A stretch of 64,000 nucleotides of DNA, from contig JAKVAX010000012.1 of the NCBI GenBank assembly GCA_022447625.1, forward strand, positions 39,970-103,969. The letters run 5' to 3'. The stretch comes from Flavobacteriales bacterium. Its GTDB lineage: Bacteria > Bacteroidota > Bacteroidia > Flavobacteriales_D > Sanyastnellaceae. Positions 42,702 through 51,548 of this stretch are shown here, in pieces; position 1 is the stretch's first letter; the number at the start of each line of letters is the position of its first letter. The translations under genes and the position numbers were made by a program. The notes beneath the pieces are model-generated. The model saw only the letters and a program-made list of their open reading frames with translations, was not told the DNA's origin and ran no database searches.

Positions 42702-43688
42702 ATGAAGCAACTGCTACTCTCTACTGTATTCGCAATAGCAGCCATTGCAGCTTCGGCGCAAGGAGCCACAGCGATCTTCTTCACTGAGTTTGGTGAGAGA
42801 TTTACCCTTTACATTAATGGAATTCAACAAAACGATACACCGGAGGCGAATGTGCGTGTAGATGGATTGACTCAAGAATTCTTCCAGGTCCGTGTTGATT
42901 TTGAAGATGACATGAACGCTGACTTTGCTGCTAATGGAGGTGCAGAGAAAGGGATGGAATCAACAATCATGATTAAGAAAAACAAGAAAGGACGTTTCGT
43001 TCTTCGCATGAATGGTGTTGCTCCATTGGATGCAACGACTCCTACAGAACCATTGGAACAAGAATACCCAGTAGTTCCAATGGAAGCTCCGGAAGAACGT
43101 CCGGTGAAAGAAACTGTTGTACAGGAAACCATTACTACACGTCCGGGTACTACGGAGACCGTGACGACGACAACAACCGTAAAAGACGACGACAAAGTAG
43201 GCATCAGCATGAAAGTTGGTGGTGAAGAATTAGGTATCTCGATCAAAGTTCCAGGAATAGAAACGATGGAATCAGAGACGACCGTGACAGAGACTATTTC
43301 TACGACAACAACGACCATGATTACTGAAGTAGAAACCATGGACATTAAAGATCAAGCGATCACATTGCCTGCGCCGGCTCCAGTTGAAGGACCATGTGCA
43401 GCGCCGATGGGTAATGGTGAGATGGACGAGTTAAAGCGTTCGATTGAAGACAAGAGTTTTGAAGACTCGAAATTGACGATCGCGAAGCAAGTGACGAAGG
43501 CGAAGTGCTTCACCGCACGTCAGATCAAGGAGATCATGATGTTGTTCTCTTTCGAAGACACGAAGCTAGAGTATGCTAAATTCGCTTATGACCACTGCTT
43601 CGATCAAGACAATTACTACGTCGTTAATGATGCCTTTGGGTTTGAAATGACGATTGACGAACTGAATGAATTTTTGGAAGGAAAGTAA
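42702..43688 (+). CDS. DUF4476 exported protein
   Basis: A 328-residue exported protein with a signal peptide (LLSTVFAIAAIAASAQG). The middle (about residues 120-225) is a Thr/Val/Glu-rich low-complexity linker. The C-terminal 90 residues form the DUF4476 domain (LKRSIEDKSFEDSKL, FTARQIKEIMMLFSFEDTKL, YDHCFD), a helical repeat domain of Bacteroidota. Function unknown. It is the first gene of an operon with a CsgG-like and an LPP20-like lipoprotein, 32 nt before the next gene. Confidence 0.85.
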   Translation: MKQLLLSTVFAIAAIAASAQGATAIFFTEFGERFTLYINGIQQNDTPEANVRVDGLTQEFFQVRVDFEDDMNADFAANGGAEKGMESTIMIKKNKKGRFVLRMNGVAPLDATTPTEPLEQEYPVVPMEAPEERPVKETVVQETITTRPGTTETVTTTTTVKDDDKVGISMKVGGEELGISIKVPGIETMESETTVTETISTTTTTMITEVETMDIKDQAITLPAPAPVEGPCAAPMGNGEMDELKRSIEDKSFEDSKLTIAKQVTKAKCFTARQIKEIMMLFSFEDTKLEYAKFAYDHCFDQDNYYVVNDAFGFEMTIDELNEFLEGK

Positions 43689-43720
43689 TTTCCTTCCCTA
43701 ACCAAAATTCTCTCCTTAAG

Positions 43721-45097
43721 ATGAAATTTCTGCTACACTATACCGCATTGATTTTAGCTCTTTTCCTGGTGGCAGGGTGCGCTACATCAAAGTCTTTCGC
43801 CAAGAAAGGTGCTAAGCTGGAAGAAGCAGGCATGATGTCTGAAGCTGCCCAGATGTACTACACTTCTTTGCAGAAGAACCGAGGCAATATTGACGCTCAG
43901 ATCGGAATGAAAAAGACCGGTCAAGTAGTGCTCAATAAGATGTTGCAAGAGTTCGTCACCATGAAGACCTTCGAAGACAAGCGTAAAGCCGTTGCTGAGT
44001 ACCAAGCTGCTGAGCGTTATGCGAATCAAGTTAAGAGCTTGGGGGTAAACCTAGAGATCCCTGACTTTTACCGTGCCGATTTCGAGGAGGTAAAGCACTT
44101 GCTTATCAATGAGCTTTACGACGAAGGAATCTCACTTCTTGATGACGGAAAGTACCAAGATGCAGAAGCACGCTTCAATGAAATCGCGAAGCTGGATCCT
44201 GAACACCCAGAAGCAAGTGACCTTGCTGCTATCGCTTACTGCGAGCCGTTGTACAAGAAAGGTATGGAGTCATTCGAGCTAGAATACTACCGTGCAGCGC
44301 ACGATAACTTCCAGATGGTGATGTCACGCATCTCTACTTATAAAGATGCTCCTCAGTACCGTCAAGAAGCACTCGATCTTGGGCTATTCACTGTTGCTAT
44401 GCTGCCATTTGAGAACAGCACCATCCGCAAGGGACTTGATGCAAAGGTGGAAGCCTATGCACTAGAAGCATTGACTGGAGTAAATGACCCATTTCTCAAG
44501 GTCGTTGACCGTGATAATATCGAGCTGATTCTCGAAGAGCAAAAACTTGGATTGAGTGGAGTCATCGATGAAGAAACCGCTGTTTCAGTAGGGGAATTGA
44601 TTGGTGCACAAGCGATCCTTACTGGAACAGTTCTTGGATACAATCGCGAGGAAGGCGTTGCTATTCGCACGGAGCGTGAAGCTTACGAGCAATACAAGGT
44701 GAAGAAGCTCAATAAGGAGACAAATAAGTATTACTACGAAACGAAGTACCGTAAGACGAATTACGACGAACTTTCTCGTCGCAATCGCGTAACGGTTTCA
44801 TTCCAGTACAAACTGATTTCATTGAAGACGGGTGAAATCTTGAAATCGAAAATTGTTGATCGTGAAGTGACCGATCAAGCAACATGGGCAGAGTACGATG
44901 GCGAACTGAATACGCTCTATCCTGCGCGTTCGAACGGAGTGAGTTTGAATGCTCGCACTCGTCAAAACCTACATAGCCAGATGTCTGCCAATCGTAACCC
45001 ACGTTCTGCAGAAGATTTGACAAACGATGCCTTTCAACAAGTCACTAGAGACATGAAAGGTGACATTGCACAACTATTGAAAGAATTGGTGAAGTGA
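43721..45097 (+). CDS. CsgG/HfaB-like lipoprotein with TPR-like region
   Basis: A 458-residue lipoprotein (lipobox LFLVAGC, Cys20). TPR-like helices cover about residues 25-215 (ISLLDDGKYQDAEARFNEIAKL). A CsgG-type domain follows (VAMLPFENSTIRKG, VVDRDNIELILEEQKLGLSG, IGAQAILTGTVLGY). CsgG proteins form outer-membrane export pores or act in surface assembly; the fusion here may instead be a periplasmic lipoprotein. It overlaps the next gene by 4 bp (GTGA). Confidence 0.85.
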   Translation: MKFLLHYTALILALFLVAGCATSKSFAKKGAKLEEAGMMSEAAQMYYTSLQKNRGNIDAQIGMKKTGQVVLNKMLQEFVTMKTFEDKRKAVAEYQAAERYANQVKSLGVNLEIPDFYRADFEEVKHLLINELYDEGISLLDDGKYQDAEARFNEIAKLDPEHPEASDLAAIAYCEPLYKKGMESFELEYYRAAHDNFQMVMSRISTYKDAPQYRQEALDLGLFTVAMLPFENSTIRKGLDAKVEAYALEALTGVNDPFLKVVDRDNIELILEEQKLGLSGVIDEETAVSVGELIGAQAILTGTVLGYNREEGVAIRTEREAYEQYKVKKLNKETNKYYYETKYRKTNYDELSRRNRVTVSFQYKLISLKTGEILKSKIVDREVTDQATWAEYDGELNTLYPARSNGVSLNARTRQNLHSQMSANRNPRSAEDLTNDAFQQVTRDMKGDIAQLLKELVK

Positions 45098-46467
45098 TCA
45101 ACGTAATACGACATATCAGCATCTTCGGTGCCCTGGTGTTGCTTTTCGCCTGCGGCGGAAAGGAGATCTCGTCTGCACCTGAACGAACTCAGCCGTCATG
45201 GGTGAATAATCGTCCGATCAACCCGAGTTACTACATCGGAATCGGTTCGGTAAACAAACTGGCGGAGCCTGTAGACTACGCCGCAGTAGCAAAGAAGAAC
45301 GCCCTCAGCGATCTCGCCTCTGAGATCAAGGTAGTAGTGAAAAGCGAAAGCTTCCTCAATACTATGCAGGTGAATATGAATGTACAGGAAGAGTTCAACT
45401 CTACCATCGCCACATTCACAGATGAAGAGATCGAAGGCTTTGAATTGATGGATGCCTGGGAGACAGAACGAGATTACTTCGTTTACTATCGTTTGTCTAA
45501 GTCTTTGCACGAACAGATTCGTACAGAACGTAAGCGTTCTTTCATGCAAGCGGCGTATGACCAGCTTGTAAAAGCGCGCGAATCACGAGACCTGGGCGAC
45601 ATTCAAGGAGCCGCTGATCTATACATGCAGGGTCTCTTCGAAATGAAAGACTACTGGAGCGATGTCAACCGCTGGCAAGATGGTATGCAAGAGATTTACC
45701 TTGACAATACCATCTTCCAAGAGATGCGTGACATGGTGAATGCGATTGAATTCACTGTTGACAAGCAGAACATCCTCTTGAACGCGGAGAATCGATTTGA
45801 TGAAACGGTTCGTGTCTTGGCTAGCTATGATGGGAAACCTGTAAAGGGTGCACAGCTTTCGTACAACTACGACAACGGTAAATTCCGCCTGTCAGCTACT
45901 GCTAAGACGGACGTAACAGGAGCATCGCGTATTGTAGTTGACAATGCCAACTTGAAGAACAACAGCAACCACCTTGACATTTGGTTCGATACTGATGATC
46001 TAGCTCCAACAGATTTAGATCGTCGATTGGTAGAACCGCTGGTGGAGAGTCTTCGTGCACCAAGCGTAGTCATTCCTATCGTGGTTGATTTCCCAACGGT
46101 CAGCTTCCGCGTTAGCGAGAAAAACCTCAATAGCCCTCTGGGAACGGAACGTCTTGTAACGCCATTGAGAAAAGAGATGGCCGAACAAGGATTCCGCTTC
46201 ACAGAAGATGAAACGAATGCTGACTACGTGGTTAGTGTTGACGGAAATACACGCCAAGGTGGTACGGCTCAGGGATTCCATGTTGCCTACCTCGACATCG
46301 TATATTCAGTAAAAGACAAAGAAGGAAATGTATTGATCCAGAGTAGTGAGAACAATATCAAAGGACTTCAGTTGAATTATGATTCTGCCGGACTCGAAGC
46401 CTATAAAAAGGGTGAAAAGAAGATGGAGAAAGAAATCGCTGAAAGCATTATTGACACTATACTTTGA
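45094..46467 (+). CDS. LPP20-like lipoprotein
   Basis: A 457-residue lipoprotein (lipobox LLFAC, Cys20) with a GTG start inside the preceding stop. The N-terminal part (PSWVNNRPINPSYYIGIGSV, AKKNALSDLASEIKV; positions about 31-85) is typical of LPP20-type lipoproteins. The rest is beta-rich with a GVDG-like repeat at the end. CsgG and LPP20 proteins are often adjacent, which supports a common envelope complex. A 13/15 copy of the dispersed motif is at 46105-46119. Confidence 0.8.
   Translation: MINVIRHISIFGALVLLFACGGKEISSAPERTQPSWVNNRPINPSYYIGIGSVNKLAEPVDYAAVAKKNALSDLASEIKVVVKSESFLNTMQVNMNVQEEFNSTIATFTDEEIEGFELMDAWETERDYFVYYRLSKSLHEQIRTERKRSFMQAAYDQLVKARESRDLGDIQGAADLYMQGLFEMKDYWSDVNRWQDGMQEIYLDNTIFQEMRDMVNAIEFTVDKQNILLNAENRFDETVRVLASYDGKPVKGAQLSYNYDNGKFRLSATAKTDVTGASRIVVDNANLKNNSNHLDIWFDTDDLAPTDLDRRLVEPLVESLRAPSVVIPIVVDFPTVSFRVSEKNLNSPLGTERLVTPLRKEMAEQGFRFTEDETNADYVVSVDGNTRQGGTAQGFHVAYLDIVYSVKDKEGNVLIQSSENNIKGLQLNYDSAGLEAYKKGEKKMEKEIAESIIDTIL
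46105..46119 (+). repeat. Dispersed 15-bp motif, 13/15 copy
   Basis: TTCCGCGTTAGCGAG inside the LPP20-like gene. Confidence 0.7.
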
Positions 46468-46472
46468 TAGTT

Positions 46473-46487
46473 TGGCACAGCATTTGG
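46473..46487 (+). promoter_or_regulatory. Second sigma-54-like promoter
   Basis: TGGCACA, 4 nt, TTGG, preceded by T. Spacing equals that of the site at 42644. Predicted start about 46498, 33 nt before ATG 46531. Confidence 0.45.
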
Positions 46488-46530
46488 ATTATCCCTATCA
46501 AACACTAAGAATCGAATAAATACCAGGAAT

Positions 46531-47121
46531 ATGAAAAAGATCACCTCTACCCCAGCCCTTGCGATGGTACTAGCTATGGCAATGTTCATCACAGTAGGAA
46601 CCGGTTGTAAGCGTAAAAAAGAAGTTGAAGACCCAAAACCAGCTGGTGAGGTTCTCATCAACGAGTACTGTACCGGTGATTCGTACATGTCAGACAACAA
46701 GACTTTCCGTGCTTCGGCGACAGGAGAAAGTATGAACCGCGAAACAGCTAAAAAGATTTCTCGATCTAATGCTGAAGACGAAATTGCACGTACGATCTCT
46801 GCAACACTGCAGGCGGTTACCGACAACTATGTGAACTCAACAAAGTTCAACAACAAAGAAGAAGTAACGGAGACATTCAATAACCTTGCACGTACCGTAG
46901 TAGATCAGCAGCTTCGTGGAGTAATCACAATTTGTGACAAGCTCACCAAGAAGCCTAATGGAAGCTACGTAAGTTACATTGCAGTTGAACTCTCTGGCGA
47001 AGATATCGCTGCCGCATACAGCGAAGGTCTGCAGAAAGACGAAAAGATCAAGGCAGACTACAACTATGAAAAGTTCAAGGAGACGTTCGAAGCTGAAATG
47101 GAAAAGCTCGGAAACCAGTAA
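46531..47121 (+). CDS. LPP20-like small lipoprotein
   Basis: A 196-residue lipoprotein (lipobox VGTGC, Cys26). The mature part has the LPP20-like pattern FRASATGESMNRETAKKIS, then a helical region with DEIARTISATLQAV, and ends in a charged helix. It lies 63 nt after the previous LPP20-like gene but has its own sigma-54-like site and a strong terminator. Probably part of the same envelope system. Confidence 0.8.
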   Translation: MKKITSTPALAMVLAMAMFITVGTGCKRKKEVEDPKPAGEVLINEYCTGDSYMSDNKTFRASATGESMNRETAKKISRSNAEDEIARTISATLQAVTDNYVNSTKFNNKEEVTETFNNLARTVVDQQLRGVITICDKLTKKPNGSYVSYIAVELSGEDIAAAYSEGLQKDEKIKADYNYEKFKETFEAEMEKLGNQ

Positions 47122-47145
47122 TTGGAACTCCTTCCCTGATATTTT

Positions 47146-47178
47146 GAGGCCTCCACAATGTGGGGGCTTCTTTTTTTT
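47146..47178 (+). terminator. Rho-independent terminator after the LPP20-like gene
   Basis: An 11-bp stem (GAGGCCTCCAC with GTGGGGGCTTC, two G-T pairs) around AAT, followed by eight T. Confidence 0.85.
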
Positions 47179-47220
47179 CCGGTGTCCGGCATCCGGCGTC
47201 CGTTGGTGGACGTTGGACGC
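47179..47220 (+). repeat. Heptamer array (CCGGCGT family) with inverted half
   Basis: Six 7-bp units in one phase, directly after the terminator T-run. The first three are CCGGTGT, CCGGCAT and CCGGCGT; the last two (TGGACGT, TGGACGC) read in the reverse orientation, so the array can fold on itself. Confidence 0.82.
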
Positions 47221-47313
47221 CAGAACAACGTAGCCCCACCGCCCTCCATCGAATTTACTTCCAATCACTTACTGCGGATTCTTATCTTTACCCTCCCGTA
47301 AAGCACTAATAGT

Positions 47314-49845
47314 ATGACCCGCGCTGCCCTCATTCTGTTTGGATTGATGCTGAGTTTCGTATCGCAAGCTCAGATCTATGGAGATATCATTGAGTATTGG
47401 GATTTCGAAGGTGGAATTCCCGCTGACTGGTTGAACGAATCAGAATCAGGCATTGCTGAATGGGAATACCGAGGGCCAGATACTGAACCAGATAACACCG
47501 TTTGTTCTCAAGGTTCGTGCGGAGGAAATTCAGTTCCAATTGAATCAGAAACAGTCGACAATGGCTTTGTCATCTTCGATTCAAACTACTGGGATGATGA
47601 TATTGGTCCTTGCGGAAATTTGGGATCAGGACAAGCAGCGGCACCACACTTTGCCACCTTGACCACAGAGAGCGTTGATTTGACTGACTTCGAAGATGTA
47701 GCGCTTACCTTCCAACAACAATACCGTCACTTTGAAACCGAAACTTACGTTGAAGCTTCCATCGACGGAGGTGAAACGTGGGAAGTTGTGTACAGCAACC
47801 CTACTGAGTTCTCCGCGCAGAGCGGACCAGGCGAATGGGCGACAACAAATATCTCAGAATTTGCTGGTGGACAGTCAGATGTCCAGCTGCGTTTTGTGTT
47901 TACTGGAACATACTACTGGTGGCTTCTTGATGATATCGCCCTTTATGTTCCTAGCGATAATGATTTGATCATCACCGATGTGATGTACACAAATTTCGAT
48001 GGAACGCTTGAGCCGAATGGATTTGGAGATATTGAATACAGCGCTTGGCCTGACTTCATGATTCCAGATTTGAACTTCTCTGGGTTGATCACGAACGTAG
48101 GTGCCCAGATGCAAACAGGAGTATCGATGAACGTGCGCATCACCAACGAATTGAGCGAGTTCATCTATTCAGCCAATACTGACATCACTGACCTAGCTGC
48201 TTCTGACACGACAACCGCGTTCTTCGAAGATCCATACGACCCGCTCACTACTATCGGCGATTACACCATTCGCTTCAAAGCAGAGCAAAATCAAGAAGAT
48301 CAGACGCCACTCAACAATGAGCTTTTCAAAGACTACCGTGTCACTGAATATATCTATGCCCGCGACGAATTTGAAATAGAAGACACTTTTGTTCCTTCAG
48401 GCATATACGCTGATGAGAAGTATGAAATTGGAAACCTTTACGAGTCTCAGATTGCAGGGAATATTTTCCATTCTATTGGTATCGCTATCGCGGAAGGGTC
48501 TATTCCTGGAACCGAAATCTATGGTATGGTCTACGACGCCGGTCTTGATAGCGTCATCGGAATGACTGACCCATACATCATCAATGAGTTTGACGTAAAC
48601 GAGACTGGTGGAGAATACATCGTTCACCTGCAACTGCAAGAAGATATTCTGACGCAGACAGACACACTTTATGCGGTGATGGTCGGTTTCGAAGGTGAAG
48701 ATGGTGAAATGTTGATCGGACGATCAGGATCAACGCCTCCACAATCTTCATTGATTTCTTACCCTGACATCAACGGACTCTTCTACTTGCTGAAAGCACC
48801 AATGGTGCGTATGCACGTTTTCCCTGCCGGCACCATCCCTGGTTGTCTTGACCCGATGGCTGCAAACTACCACAATACGGCCGATACCGACGATGGGTCT
48901 TGTATCTACCCAGGCTGTACTGATCCTGAAGCAACGAATTACGATGCCAACTCCAACTTCGAAGACGGAAGCTGCGCATTTACCGGATGTACTGATCCTG
49001 AAGCAGACAATTATGATCCAAATGCCAATACTGACGACGGTTCATGTCAATACTCTGGATGTACAGACCCTGGAGCGAACAACTACGACGAAACAGCGAA
49101 CGTTGACGACGGTAGTTGTGAGTACAACGAGGCCTTCCTCGGATCTGATGTGACTGATGGATGCGCTCCGCTTACGGTAACCTTCTTCAATCAAACGGAT
49201 GTAGTTCCAGAAGGAACATGTTCATTCGACATCGCCGGACTTCAAATCATTGAAGATTGTGTTGAAGAATTTGAGTTCACCTTCGATACCCCAGGTACCT
49301 ACGAAGTAACCTATGTCTACATAGTAGGGGAATTTGAAAGCACATTCACTTTCGGTCCTGTCACAGTTTATGCGAATCCTGCTCCTCCAGTGTTAACATA
49401 CAACGAGGGTGAAAACCTCATTGAATGCGCTGGATGCGAAGACGCAGACCAAATTATCTGGTACCAGAATGATGAGGTTATCGAAGGCTTGAACACTGAC
49501 AGCTGGGCTCCGCTTGACAATGGTCTTTACTCCATCGAAATCATCACTCCAGAAGGATGTTCTGCTATCAGCGACGATATCCTAGTAGTGATCATCTCTG
49601 TGGAAGAATACGGACTCAGCAGCGTAGAGCTCTACCCGAACCCAACTCAAGGTGAATTCACGGTTGTAACCAGCACAGTTGCAGACGAAATCGCCATCAT
49701 GAATCTCGCAGGACAAGTCCTCAAAAGCGTTCAGCCACTCACCAACACAAGCGCCTTCGACCTTCAAGGCTTAGCTTCAGGTGTTTACTTTGTGAAAGTG
49801 ACTGAAGGTGGGGTTGTTACGGTAAGAAGGGTGGTTCTTCAGTAA
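47314..49845 (+). CDS. T9SS type A cargo protein with CTDP/DDGSC repeats
   Basis: An 843-residue secreted protein. Signal peptide MTRAALILFGLMLSFVSQA. The N-terminal region looks like a MAM/jelly-roll surface domain (YWDFEGGIPADW, YVEASIDGGETWEVVY). Residues about 508-605 hold four repeats of about 24 residues with GCTDPEAxNYD and DDGSC. A PKD-like domain follows, then a T9SS type A sorting domain (VELYPNPTQGEF, GLASGVYFVKV) at the end. It should pass Sec, then T9SS, and be attached to or released from the cell surface. Binding target unknown. Confidence 0.9.
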   Translation: MTRAALILFGLMLSFVSQAQIYGDIIEYWDFEGGIPADWLNESESGIAEWEYRGPDTEPDNTVCSQGSCGGNSVPIESETVDNGFVIFDSNYWDDDIGPCGNLGSGQAAAPHFATLTTESVDLTDFEDVALTFQQQYRHFETETYVEASIDGGETWEVVYSNPTEFSAQSGPGEWATTNISEFAGGQSDVQLRFVFTGTYYWWLLDDIALYVPSDNDLIITDVMYTNFDGTLEPNGFGDIEYSAWPDFMIPDLNFSGLITNVGAQMQTGVSMNVRITNELSEFIYSANTDITDLAASDTTTAFFEDPYDPLTTIGDYTIRFKAEQNQEDQTPLNNELFKDYRVTEYIYARDEFEIEDTFVPSGIYADEKYEIGNLYESQIAGNIFHSIGIAIAEGSIPGTEIYGMVYDAGLDSVIGMTDPYIINEFDVNETGGEYIVHLQLQEDILTQTDTLYAVMVGFEGEDGEMLIGRSGSTPPQSSLISYPDINGLFYLLKAPMVRMHVFPAGTIPGCLDPMAANYHNTADTDDGSCIYPGCTDPEATNYDANSNFEDGSCAFTGCTDPEADNYDPNANTDDGSCQYSGCTDPGANNYDETANVDDGSCEYNEAFLGSDVTDGCAPLTVTFFNQTDVVPEGTCSFDIAGLQIIEDCVEEFEFTFDTPGTYEVTYVYIVGEFESTFTFGPVTVYANPAPPVLTYNEGENLIECAGCEDADQIIWYQNDEVIEGLNTDSWAPLDNGLYSIEIITPEGCSAISDDILVVIISVEEYGLSSVELYPNPTQGEFTVVTSTVADEIAIMNLAGQVLKSVQPLTNTSAFDLQGLASGVYFVKVTEGGVVTVRRVVLQ

Positions 49846-49846
49846 T

Positions 49847-50095
49847 GGTAGACGGTAGACCGTGGACAGGTTCAGTGGCAAACTAACGCTTAAACCCTAT
49901 AGCCTAATGCCCCTAAACATGCTACCGCCGAAGGCGGCCTAATCATGCTATTCCGGCATTCGGCGTCCGGCATCAGTTTCGGAGGCGATTACGCGTCTCT
50001 ACCTAACCGTGCTACTGCCTAAGGCAGCCTAATCATACCACCCCCGGCATCCAGCGTCCGGCATTCCGTTTCTTACTAACGCCTAAAGCCTAAAT
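49847..50095 (+). repeat. Composite intergenic repeat: four heptamer families and two hairpins
   Basis: This 309-nt gap between 49845 and 50155 has no gene. It holds GGTAGAC/CGTGGAC units (49847-49867), ANNGCCT-type units (49885-49919), CCGGCAT-type units (49953-49973 and 50044-50064) and AACGCCT/AAAGCCT (50078-50091). Two copies of a hairpin module ending CTAATCAT lie at 49921-49949 and 50011-50039. Confidence 0.85.
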
Positions 50096-50154
50096 CATTT
50101 GCAACCTACGAAGCACTTTTCTCGTTAACTTAGTAGGAATCAACCGAGGACACA

Positions 50155-51066
50155 GTGCGACTACACCTCCCAATATTTGTAATCGTTCTGCTACTTTTTT
50201 CGTGCAAAAAGGATGAAACTATTGTCTATCAAGACAATACCATTCCTGATTATTCAGGTATTCCCACGATTGTAGTGCAGAATTACGTGAACAGAATGTA
50301 CATCGACCTCATCGGCCGTGAGCCCTTGGATGTGGAGATGGATAACCATGTTGCGTACCTCGAGGAAAACGGCCTTTCGGCTTCTGCTCGTGGAGTCATT
50401 GCTGACGAATTGATGTTCAGCACTGCGTACGTTGAAGGTGATAGCACTTACAATCACGCTCACTTTTACAGACTGTATGAACTCGCGAAGGCTCGCTTTA
50501 TTGAAGGCGCGTCGGAGGCGGTGTTGCAAGAAGATTGGGCCGTATTGAATAGCAATGCAGTCAATGATTCCCTCAACGGTAATATCGCTGGATATCAGTT
50601 CAACCGAGCACAAGCCAATAAGATTCTCGACATTCTGAATTCGCGTGAGCAGCTCAGAATAGAAGCAATTACCATCGATGAGATGATGCGTCGTATGATG
50701 TTCAATAGTATCTATGACGACATCAATATGAACAGCTTCAATTTCGTGAATGCGACTTTCGATGATCTCTACTTTCGCTTCCCAACGCAAGACGAATTTG
50801 AGAATGCTTACCAGATCATTGAGTTCAATGAACCCGCGATCATCTTTGGTCAGGTAGCTGCGAATAAACCAGAATATTTGGATGCACTCACTGCTACGAG
50901 TGAATTCCATGAAGGAATGATCTATTGGGCTTACCAATCACTGCTAGCGCGTGACCCCTCTTCACAGGAGGTATTTGAGCTCATTGGAAACTTCCAGAAT
51001 ACAATGAATTACCAGGCTGTCTTAAAGACTGTCTTAATAACTGATGAATATGCAGGCTTTGACTAA
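50155..51066 (+). CDS. DUF1549-like (PSCyt2-like) lipoprotein
   Basis: A 303-residue lipoprotein with a GTG start and lipobox LLFSC (Cys17). The segment VNRMYIDLIGREPLDVEM resembles the DUF1549/PSCyt2 core of planctomycete-type proteins (RRxYLDLxGxxPT). A related motif recurs near the C terminus (YQSLLARDPSSQEV). It heads a seven-gene operon and overlaps the next gene by 23 bp. Function unknown; placed with DUF1501 and a PSCyt1-like protein as in planctomycete modules. Assignment is by motif only. Confidence 0.72.
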   Translation: MRLHLPIFVIVLLLFSCKKDETIVYQDNTIPDYSGIPTIVVQNYVNRMYIDLIGREPLDVEMDNHVAYLEENGLSASARGVIADELMFSTAYVEGDSTYNHAHFYRLYELAKARFIEGASEAVLQEDWAVLNSNAVNDSLNGNIAGYQFNRAQANKILDILNSREQLRIEAITIDEMMRRMMFNSIYDDINMNSFNFVNATFDDLYFRFPTQDEFENAYQIIEFNEPAIIFGQVAANKPEYLDALTATSEFHEGMIYWAYQSLLARDPSSQEVFELIGNFQNTMNYQAVLKTVLITDEYAGFD

Positions 51067-51544
51067 AGGCGTCATTCTGCTGGGAATCTTCGGGCTGATT
51101 CTCACTGGTTGCCGAAAAGAAAAGGATGCAGAGTTCGTGCTTAACGACGTTGAGCTCTACCCTGCTTCGGCGGGAAAAGACAAGCTGAAGACGAATGAGC
51201 AGTATGTGGCCATTCTCTACTCGAATCTTTTCCAAACAGCCCTTTCGCCGAACGATATATTCGACCTCAATGCTTGCATTGAATCCATCGGTGACAAAGA
51301 ACTCGCACGCGAAGTGATTATTAGCAACTTCATGAACAAGCCAAATGTGCAGATTCCAACGGTAGAAACAATGAACGCAGATTTGGATGGCTTTATCCAA
51401 GATACCTATGTGCGATTCTTGGTTCGACTACCGAATGAAGCAGAGAAAGAGTACATGCGCAATTTCATCACGACAAACCCGTACGTGACTCCTGAAATCG
51501 TGTACTTCTCTTTCGCATTGTGCAACGAATATATGTACTACTAG
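51044..51544 (+). CDS. Small operon lipoprotein, related pattern to its upstream neighbour
   Basis: A 166-residue lipoprotein (lipobox LILTGC, Cys23). Two helical segments, EQYVAILYSNLFQTALSPND and YVRFLVRLPNEAEKEYM, echo the Y-x-x-L-x-R-x-P-x-x-E pattern of the DUF1549-like protein. It ends in CNEYMYY. No named domain. It lies 4 nt upstream of the DUF1501 gene. It may be a split or shortened partner of the DUF1549-like protein. Confidence 0.72.
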   Translation: MNMQALTKGVILLGIFGLILTGCRKEKDAEFVLNDVELYPASAGKDKLKTNEQYVAILYSNLFQTALSPNDIFDLNACIESIGDKELAREVIISNFMNKPNVQIPTVETMNADLDGFIQDTYVRFLVRLPNEAEKEYMRNFITTNPYVTPEIVYFSFALCNEYMYY

Positions 51545-51548
51545 GCCT

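Noticed and set aside
42872..43345. 157-residue minus-strand frame rich in Val, Ser and Thr
   Set aside because: Shadow of the Thr/Val/Glu-rich linker of the DUF4476 protein; no start signal or homologous look.
50941..50955. GCTAGCGCG at 50943 as a further copy of the 15-bp motif
   Set aside because: Only the central 9 bp match; counted as background.
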